In this document: in pieces, positions 55,948-64,000 of the stretch
How positions within the stretch are numbered: the stretch's first letter is position 1
How the letters are laid out: every line of letters begins with the position of its first letter
Assembly: GCA_015179025.1 (NCBI GenBank)
Contig: WHUX01000064.1
Span: 124,001 to 188,000, forward strand
Direction: 5' to 3'
DNA: 64,000 nucleotides
Source: Terfezia claveryi
Taxonomy: Eukaryota > Ascomycota > Pezizomycetes > Pezizales > Pezizaceae
Notes under the pieces: generated by a model
What the model saw: only the letters and a program-made list of their open reading frames with translations
What the model was told of the DNA's origin: nothing
Databases searched by the model: none
Translations under genes and position numbers: made by a program

Positions 55948-58900
55948 TGCAATTTTCCAAGCCCAACTCCCAAATTTCTAAAGTTCCGGAAGAAGCCTGA
56001 TGTTTTACTGCTTGTTAGTTGGTCCCCGTTGTGTGTGTCTGTGTAGATACAGAAGTCTGCTTGGTCCCGGTCAGTCTCAGTCCTGGGTTGAATCGAGCAT
56101 AATTTGCTTGCTATATATACCTGCCTGCCTGTCGTTCCCCCAAGTTTGCCTATCCCGCTCAACTCGCTTCTGCGTTCTGCCCCAGCCTCTGTCTTGCTTC
56201 TTTCCAATTCCAGCAGCTAGCACAGCAACAACTTCCTATATATACTACTGCCCTGGTCCTCACCACGCCGTCGTAGTTGTTGTAGAGGAGTAGGAGTAGC
56301 TATTCAAAGATATGCACACGCGCGTGTGGGGCTCGTAGACAAACAGGGGCTCGCGTTCTTATCCGTGTTGTCAATTTAGCTGATAAGACAAAGTGAAGCC
56401 GATTAGCGCGTTACATGTTCGCGCACGGGCTGGATGCGAACATACGAACATCCTACATCCTATAACACAATCAGTATACTTTACCTATACCGATATCAAA
56501 ATGTTTTATATTTATATTATTTCCATCCTTCTTACCATATTGGCTATACTGTACAATAGAGTGCACGTGGCTAGTCAGAACTATCATGCATGAGACCACT
56601 ACCGTGACAAGCAGCATCGATCTTGATGCAGTATTACAGAGATCCATAGATCTGATCTCCAGGTACTAGCAGGAACAAAGTCATGCAATACTGCATTAAC
56701 AGCAGCAATGCGAAAAGCACAAATAGGACTTTCAGCTTTGCCACTAACTTTCTTGTTTGTCATATAAAAGTTGGGTGGGCTGACCGGGAGGAGGATCTGA
56801 TTTGTGGTTAGAGATGAATGTTGACGAAGCCTCCTAATCATCTTTGGATGGTGGATGGGGGAGGGTTGGCAGTAGGAGGGCTGGTGAGGTTGCGATGGGT
56901 GAGGTTGCGATGGGGCGTTGGGGGGGGGGGTGGCGGTGGGAGGGCGGCGGTGGGACGGCTTGGAGGTTCCTCTTTTTTGTATGCTTGTTTCTTTTGTATT
57001 ACTTTTTCCTGTGTTTGCCCTCAAACACTGACCAGGCTCTTTGGGTGATAAATAGTAAGTACCTACCTCACTTCTTCAGTTGCTATGATGCTAACCAACC
57101 AAATACCATATAGGCAGCAGGTAGGTATTGGCGAATGGCCTGCTGCCAGCAAGTCGTTAATTGCGGAATGGCCTATTGGGAGGTATTGCGGCTGTAGTAA
57201 TCTATTATGTATATCTATTATCCTAATACATAATACACAACATGCAGGTCTACACTAATCACATATATAGCGTGTACGAGAAGTACAACCTATAGCCTTA
57301 CAAGACCGTTGAGCCTTGTTCTTGACAAGAATATGGATGTTGTCGTCTGAATCCACAGAACTGCATAGTGCCTTTGACACCTGAACTGCTTGTGCGATAC
57401 AGAAGGATTATACATACGATATAGAATATAGCTGTTCGCAATTGTGGTATCCAATAGCCAGTAAAAGAATTGCAGCCATGAACGGCGACTTGGTAGCAAA
57501 GGTAGTATGTGCGCAATTGATCAACAATGTCTGCCTCCTCGAGATAGATCACAAGCCCTATCCTATATCTTAACAGTGACTGGTTTCAACCTTGCTCACT
57601 AGACCCAGCTGTGCTATATTTGGAGGTATACTATAATATGCATTAGAATCACAAAATAGAATTCGGCTGCTGTAGAAATGACACTTCCGGTAGTAATGGA
57701 TGTTTCACACTAGGGTCCAAATCAGCTAAACACTTGCGTTTTGGAGGCATGGTTGTGGATGCGGTATATATTACTACAAAAACTGACAATATGATCATAA
57801 TATAAGGTTTATTTACCTATATTCATTGATAAAATATGAGAGGCCAGTGCCTTCCGGACTATTGATGTTGTTACTGGTTGTTGCTGCAATGCAAGTTATG
57901 TGTATCTTATATGTAAGCATAAATATTCGTATGTACTTGGCATATGCACAACCCTGGATATGTACAGTACTATTCTAAGTTCCACGCCCTGACCAGCTCA
58001 CACCTGGCGTCAATATAGTGGCATTCGTTACTTTATATTGTTAGAGGCCTCGGTTTCATTCCGCGCTTGTGAACGCCATTTTTGGGGTCCGGCTTATTGG
58101 ACCAGCTTTTTGTTTGTCTCTGGAGAAAGTGTTGTTCTGTTTATAGAAAGTTAAATTAGAATTGTGTACTAATCTGGTTGGTAGTCTGGTTGGCAGAGCC
58201 CCTCGAATTCTAGTTGGAACAACACTCTCCTTTGAACTGTATACACTCCGTGGAGTATATACCAAGTACGTACGGATACATATGCACACGTATCACTGGT
58301 ATGTATGTATGCATTCCTATGAATATCAAACTTCCCAAAAAGGAAGTCTGGCTACGTTATGTCAGACTATACTACTTTAACTGTAGAGGAGCTACGGAGA
58401 ACTTTAGATCAGATCAAGCAAGCGGACCTCACGATAGTTGTCGTATGAATTACGGCGCTGCCTTATGTATATATGTATAGGGTGGAGCTTCCAGCGCATA
58501 CTGTAGAGGACAAATTGAGGAAAACACCCATGTACACATACATACGCACATATACTTGCACGTTCCCCCATATTCTCCTTGTCTATTAGGTGAAGTGACC
58601 CTACGTCTATTCATGTGTCGCACGTAGGTATTGCTACTCATAGCCCTGCCATTTTCCAACACATACAAGAGATGGATAAAAGAATCCTTGTTGTTGCACA
58701 AATATTCGGGTGTCACGGACGATAGTGCAGGTATTGACAACTCCGTGCTGATCTGCTGATCCGCTTGTGATACTGACAATGGCCCCGCATTGACATGAGT
58801 CTCATGACACTTAAAAATGCTGAACTACATAATCGTAGCGTACCTGGTAGAGTACCAGTACTTACTCCTGGGTTCAGCAGTCTGGTTATTCAGCTGCTAC

Positions 58901-59278
58901 AAATATCAAGACTGAAGCAGCAAAACGTTGGCTGTTCCACATCCTGGATATCCATTGAGACGAAACACGCCGATTTGCCTTGGAAAGGCCTGGAAGTCAT
59001 AAGACCTGTAGTCCCGGTCCGCCTGCACTTAGGATCCTAGTGTGCCAAATATTAGGAACCCTAGTACCGCATGGAACTGCACTTAGGTGCCTAGCTTCAA
59101 AGGATCCCGTGAGTACTTATACCCCACCGGCTGCCCTGCTACCCTCCCGGTACCCAACGGCCGCAGTGTCACTGCTCTTTCGCAGATTCGCCTCTACAAT
59201 TCGGTGTCGTTCGCCAAAAGCTAGACTGTCATTGCTTCCAATATACCAGCAGCTCCTCAATTCCACAATGCCCACTGC
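55948..59278. other. largest spacer, NSE4 to OAT pseudogene
   Basis: 3.3 kb with no convincing gene. It contains a direct 15-bp repeat (GTGAGGTTGCGATGG at about 56884-56913) beside a G-rich stretch, and CATAC/TATG-type simple repeats. No motif copy. Confidence 0.5.
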
Positions 59279-60003
59279 ACAGACTTACCAAAGTGGCATC
59301 CAGCGTGAAGTTGGCATTGTCGTTCCAGATGATGGCTATCTTTCCAGGGTGCATGCTCTCTGCAAGGAGTCTAATGTCCTCTTAATCTCCGACAGGGTCC
59401 AAACTGGCATCACCAGAACCGGCAAGCTTCTCTGTTGTGAGCTCTGGTGTCCGTCCAGACATCGTGCCTCTCGGAAAGGCTATCTCTAGAGGTGTATACC
59501 AAGGCCTAATACCCAGTTTCTGCGGATAAGGACATCATGCTTTGCATTGGGCCAGGCACCCACAGTTCTACGTATGGTGGAAACCCTCTTGGATGTTCTG
59601 TGGCCATTGCCGCATTGGAGGTTGTCAACTTATCAGGAATGAGAATCTCACCGAGAGAGCAGAGACTCTCGGGCAGAGGTTCAGAGCTGGCCTAAACTCT
59701 ATCAACTGGTCACTGGCAGTGGTCAGAGGCAAGAGTCTTCTCAATGCCGTACTTGTCGATGAGTCTAAGCTCAATGGGCACACCGCCTGAGAGCTGTGCT
59801 TATTGTTAAAGAAGAAGGGTCTTTTGGCTAAGCCAACACACCAGAACATCATTCGCCTGGCTCCCGCACTCGTTATCTCTGAGGCTCAGATTGATCGTGT
59901 TATTGAAATCTCTAATGAAGCTGTGAAGGAGCTTCCATCTATGAAGGCGGAGGAATTCTGTGCTCATGGCCACCATGAGCAAGATGTCAACATCGACGGC
60001 TGA
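59279..60003 (+). pseudogene. ornithine aminotransferase, truncated and frameshifted
   Basis: Blocks match the C-terminal two thirds of ornithine aminotransferase in order: [29 protein letters not shown], then the PLP-Lys region [47 protein letters not shown], and KKGLLAKPTHQNIIRLAPALVISE. At least three frame changes and an in-frame TGA (Trp position after NGHTA) break it. The PLP-domain N-terminal third is missing. No introns separate the blocks, so it may be a processed copy or a fragment of an intronless gene. It is a dead second copy; the functional gene must be elsewhere. Confidence 0.85.
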
Positions 60004-61680
60004 TTTCCCTAGCCTTGTCGGTACGTACCTTTTCGGGGGCGGTTTTCGTTGGGAGATACTGCATACTGCATTAATCCGGTGTTACATACAATACTCTTCT
60101 TTTCCCATAAAGTTGTTTGGGGAGGCGGAGGGTTGTTTTATTGGGATTAAAGGGATGCTCTGGATTGGCTTTTATTCAACCTTCCTTGCGGGGGACTTGG
60201 CTGCTAATTTTACGGCACCTGCATCATATGGCCCATAGCTTTTCAGCTCTCCAGTTGTGTTTTGAGTAGGCACAGTAACTACTACCAGCACAATATTTGG
60301 CTTGAGCCGCCCCTTACCTGCCTTTACCCTTCACTCCTTCACTCCAGCCCTGCTCTTCCATCTAACCGGAGCAACGAGACGCACCGTCAACGGCACAATT
60401 CAGAACTGTACATGTCACCACAACGGCTTACTCCGCATCTGTGAAAATTTCACTGGAATTACTTCAACTCTAATTTATGAGATAGAATGGGAAGTGCTCA
60501 TAGTAATGCATAGTGAACGATAAACTTGTGCTCCATTCGAATATCAAACTTTTTTGGAATTCGAAGATGCAAGGTAATGGGAGCCTGAAACAGTGGCCGG
60601 AAGATATTTGCTTAACTTAGCACTCACCATAATATGGACCACAAACAGAGTTTCATCTTCGATTCAGTCCCTTAATTAAGTGCTTACCTACTATGAAATC
60701 ATCGGATCAGAAATCTAGTTGGTCTTTCCTATGCAATGGTGATCCCATGGGGCAGGTATTGCATGTTAGGTATTGCATGTAATTCTAGGCCTATTTTGGT
60801 GCTGTTTTCCCAGGCCTGTTACAACTATCTCAACAAGGAAGGGCGATAAAACAGAAACGATAAATGAAACACGGAACTCAAGTGTACATACAACATGGGA
60901 GAACGAAAAAAAAGCTGGCTTGTCAAAAAGACAAACCCGAGCAGAAACTCAAGCTTCACGTGGTTTTAAAAATGGGAGAAACTCCGTGATTGATACTCGT
61001 AGGTTTGTTTGCTTTTTACGGTAAACATCAGTGGTATGAGATTGGGCACGTCGAGACAGGGTCCTCTAGGTACAAAGTCCTCGAGCCCTTCACATGAATG
61101 TACAAGTACTGACACATGTGCGCCCGAAACCCGAAGGGGCCTCAGATAAATTATGCATTGCCCTTTGTTTTTTCGATTCGGCCTGTTGAGGTATGCGTAA
61201 CAAGTACATATAAGTAGAGGTACTTTCATGTGCATATATTTGAGTCATCCACAGGACTCGAGATCATACGGGCAGAGAAGTGGGAAGCAGGTATCTTTTG
61301 GAAGCAGTCGTTTTCTTGACGATCATGCAATAATTGAACTAAAAGAATCGCAACTTTGGCAATGCTTCGAAGTATCTAGGTGTTTGATTTCGTGACGGCT
61401 TCTTGCTTTACCACTTGGTATGTATGGTACGGTACATAGCTACCTATCTACCTAGTTTCTTTGGAGAGGGGGAGGGTGGGGTGGGTGGGGTGGGAAGTGA
61501 GACAGGTCTGGCACAGGAACCCCGAGGAGGAAAGGGGTTACAATATTTTCGACATACCGGTATGTATCTAGAGTAGAGAGTTGCTACATACCTCAGAAAC
61601 TATTTATTTTCCCTCAGGTTTTATTCCCAGCGTTACTATACACCCCCCTTCGCCCCCGGCACAACCCATATCAAAAGCCA
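60004..61680. other. spacer OAT pseudogene to HTH fragment
   Basis: 1.7 kb, no gene seen. Confidence 0.5.
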
Positions 61681-62040
61681 ATGTCAGAGTCCGCCAACAG
61701 CGCGCCGGATCCAGCAGTCCCCGCTATCGAGCTCGAGCAACCTACAACCGGTACTGCTCCCCCCCGCGCAGCAGCAAAGGCAAACTCCCGGCGACGAGAA
61801 ATGTCCGACATGGAGAAAGGGATGATCATCGCCTACCACAACAGCCAAATGCCGATCAGCAAGATCGCCAAATCCGTCGGCCGAAACTGGCAGACAGTCA
61901 GAAGCTTCCTAAACCGCTACGAGACCCGAGGCACATATGCAAATGCCTCCAGATCCGGTCGTCCAAAAGGCCTGACACCGCAACAGGAGGATGCGGTGGT
62001 TAAGTTTGTGAAGGAGAATCCGAAAGTATCGAAGGATAAG
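61681..62040 (+). CDS. HTH-domain protein, apparently first exon only
   Basis: A 120-codon frame from ATG 61681 encodes a disordered N-terminus and then a homeodomain-like helix-turn-helix of the Tc1/pogo or psq type (MSDMEKGMIIAYHNSQMPISKIAKSVGRNW, TVRSFLNRYETRGTY, SRSGRPKGLTPQQEDAVV). It ends at a good donor, KDK followed by GTATGT at 62041. Downstream there is only low-complexity sequence, and no second exon with a DDE domain could be found before BNA1. It may be a transposase N-terminus cut off by rearrangement, or a domesticated DNA-binding exon with a distant partner. A possible short exon near 62861-62950 (NARVREDAPWPPERGEAQ) is speculative. Confidence 0.5.
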
Positions 62041-63265
62041 GTATGTTGGGATTTTTTATTTATTTTTATTCTTTTTATTCTTTTTTATTCTTTTTTTTTA
62101 TAAATATTATGGGGATAGGAAGTGCAACCCCCCCCAAAAAAAAAAAAATAAAAATAAAAATAAAAAACACTGTGGAAAAAAGAAAAAGGTTAAATTAATG
62201 CCATTTGGATGTTGCTACGGGGGGGTTGCCTAGGTCCTGTCGAGTGTTTTTCCAGACCTGAAGTTATCTTCAGCGACTTTGTATAGAGTCCTCCGGGGCA
62301 AGGGGATTCGCAAGTTCAGAGTGCAAGCAAGGAAAAAATGCTAAACAGCCGCGCGGGCCGAGGGGGGGGGGGGAGAGGGAGGTGGGGGGAGTGAACACGT
62401 GCTATATACAGTATGTGTTTGGAGGTAATGCTATTGAGAACAAATGGGTGGTTTATAAGTATAGTTAAGTTAGGTTAACGAGGAAAAGAAGCCAAGACTG
62501 GACGTATTATTAAATTATTGAGAAGGCTCCCTCGGTTTCGGTTTCTTATGGTCCGTTGACGTAAGCTGTATCTATGCGTCATGTATTGATCCCCTTGATG
62601 TCTCCTCCCACCCCCCCACCCCCCCGCCTCTAGAACGTTCCGTAAATCTAATCTAGTTCAGGGTAAACCACACCACTTTAATGGGATATACCTACAAAAC
62701 ACATCTCGATCATCTGTATATATAAAAAGATAAACCCCCACCCCAAACACTTACCCTTTTTCTTTTTTTTTTTCCCCGGGGGGGGGGGAAAACCAAATCA
62801 TAGTACAAGGCTTGGGGGTGCTTAGATATTTGAGAGTATTGCAGCATTAAACAAGTACAACAAAAACGCTAGGGTACGAGAGGATGCGCCGTGGCCGCCA
62901 GAGAGAGGGGAAGCGCAGGTCGAAGTAGATGAGGGGAACGAGAATAAAGTATCCTATATTTTACATACATGTACATATTTATAAATATGCATATATACGT
63001 ATATATCTCAGCGCGTGGTGCCGGTGCCTCGGGCACAAACCACACCTCTTCATGTAGCAGTATTCGGTCAAAATATCATACAGCCCCTTGCTTCCCCAAA
63101 AGGACAATTGAGCAATCCAAACAAACAAAAGTTCGAGATTATACCCAACCATACGCCCAAGCACAAACACAGATTCGTAAACACCAAAACTATTCACAAT
63201 CCAAATGCCTCAAATAAATCCATCATCCCAAATTCCCAAGCAAAACCTCCCACCTGTTACCGCCC
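62041..63265. other. spacer HTH fragment / BNA1
   Basis: 1.2 kb rich in A, T, C and G homopolymers (62088-62099 T, 62362-62374 G, 62780-62790 G). It has one exact motif copy and no clear gene. Confidence 0.5.
62657..62666 (+). promoter_or_regulatory. TTCAGGGTAA motif copy between convergent HTH fragment and BNA1
   Basis: Exact 10-mer, 600 bp beyond the BNA1 stop. Confidence 0.4.
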
Positions 63266-63953
63266 TCACATAATATTACACCCTCCCATCGGTTTGTCAT
63301 CTCCTCTTTGCTCTTTTTCTTCCGCATTGATATCCTTCACCACCGGCTTCTCCCCCGCCACTCCGACCCTACACACTTCACAAACCCTCTCTTTCTTGGG
63401 CCGGGACGTAAATTCCATGACCGCCTCCTTCACCTGCGACCCCAAATCTGTACAGTAAAAACTCGCCTCATACACAACCTTCCTACATAGTTCATTAGGG
63501 CAGTACCATCTCAATCTATCGTTCATTCCGGTGGGGCGGTCCTGCTCGATGACGATGCCGGCGGTATTATCGAAGCGGATTGGGTTGTGGGGGGTATTCG
63601 CTGCCCAGATAACATGTGATACATCAGCATATGCCCTAACCTAGGCATAACACTCCAATTCTGGAGGGGAGTGGGGCAGCATACGCGGAAGTAGGAACAT
63701 CTCCCCCTCCCTGATTGGAATATCCCTAAAGACCTCCCTACACGGCACCGTAGGATCCTCGGCGCTCGAGTGCGACTCGACAACCTTAAGTACCATCGCG
63801 CCGCGATACTGGAAGAACCACTCCGGGGTCGGGTTGATGTGGTAGTCGCTGCGGGCATTAGGGCCGCCAACGATCATAACAGTTGTCCCAGAATGGTGGT
63901 ACAGGACGGAGTTGTTGACGGGGGGGCGGAGGAGGTGGGAGTTTGTCTCTAGC
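63266..63953 (-). CDS. BNA1: 3-hydroxyanthranilate 3,4-dioxygenase (5' end outside window)
   Basis: Exons 63953-63685 and 63600-63266 (84-bp intron GTATGC...GGCAG). Upstream, an acceptor (TTCACAG) at 63954 shows that at least one more exon lies beyond the window edge. The enzyme opens the ring of 3-hydroxyanthranilate in de novo NAD synthesis from tryptophan (kynurenine pathway). The cupin iron ligands are visible: His and Glu in [16 protein letters not shown], and His in [22 protein letters not shown] and [18 protein letters not shown] are family hallmarks. A second rubredoxin-like metal site is formed by CPNELC with VCEVCRVG. The tail after it is Glu/Lys-rich. 197 residues are visible before the missing N-terminus. 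Confidence 0.93.
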
Positions 63954-64000
63954 CTGTGAAGGTGTCAGCGGGTTGGAGGCGGGGTAGGGGAGGAAAAGGG

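Noticed and set aside
56599..57024. 141-codon minus-strand Pro/His-rich frame
   Set aside because: Low-complexity product of the G-rich stretch on the plus strand.
1..64000. CRISPR array, bacterial operons, or secondary-metabolite cluster
   Set aside because: No regularly spaced repeats, and introns show a eukaryotic genome. No PKS, NRPS, terpene cyclase or P450 genes are present.

Overview
The window is nuclear DNA of a filamentous ascomycete (Pezizomycotina). The signs are short spliceosomal introns with GTATGT/GTAAGT-type donors and CTAAC/CTGAC branch points, fungal-specific families (PEX13, PER1, the FLILHELTAI/MRX11 family, RPC17, isocitrate lyase with a KKCGH motif), and a mobile-element load of Copia, Tad-like LINE and Mutator-like (MULE) copies. 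The genus cannot be fixed from the sequence. Gene density is moderate, about 17 single-copy housekeeping genes in 64 kb, with AT-rich, microsatellite-rich spacers of 0.3-3.3 kb between them.

Layout. 1-5.9 kb is a transposon graveyard: a Copia relic on the minus strand carrying three nested 5'-truncated LINE tails, each with its own 12-bp target duplication. 5.9-15 kb: CWC2 (splicing) divergent from RBG2/DRG2 (translation GTPase), then PEX13 (peroxisomal import), convergent with a GH5 glycosidase. 15.5-18.0 kb: a complete but dead MULE with 125-bp terminal inverted repeats and a perfect 9-bp target duplication. 19.3-22.9 kb: an unknown gene and PER1 (GPI-anchor remodelling). 23.7-25.1 kb: decayed HNH-nuclease-family fragments. 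25.8-35.3 kb: MRX11-like, GUS1 (cytosolic GluRS), a PQ-loop membrane protein, MRPL19 (bL19m), and an unknown probable mitochondrial protein. 37.5-39.2 kb: a relic of a fungal RecQ-like helicase. 39.9-55.9 kb: allantoinase, RPC17 (Pol III), isocitrate lyase, an F-box-like protein, ETF beta and NSE4. 59.3-60.0 kb: an ornithine aminotransferase pseudogene. 61.7-64 kb: an HTH-domain fragment and BNA1 (3-hydroxyanthranilate dioxygenase), which runs off the window.

There is no gene cluster for one pathway. Functional links are loose: PEX13 and isocitrate lyase (peroxisome/glyoxylate), MRPL19, MRX11, ETF beta and the unknown gene beside MRPL19 (mitochondrion), allantoinase and the OAT relic (nitrogen catabolism), BNA1 (NAD synthesis).

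Two signals go beyond gene content. (1) A short motif, TTCAGGGTAA, recurs 13 times counting near-matches, almost always outside exons; all six convergent gene pairs in the window have at least one copy between their 3' ends. Its GGGTAA core resembles Reb1-type Myb sites, so a terminator/roadblock or boundary element is the leading idea. (2) Three otherwise intact genes (the 19.3-kb gene, MRX11-like, allantoinase) are each broken by a one-base shortage in a G or C homopolymer, which looks more like base-calling undercounts than real mutation.
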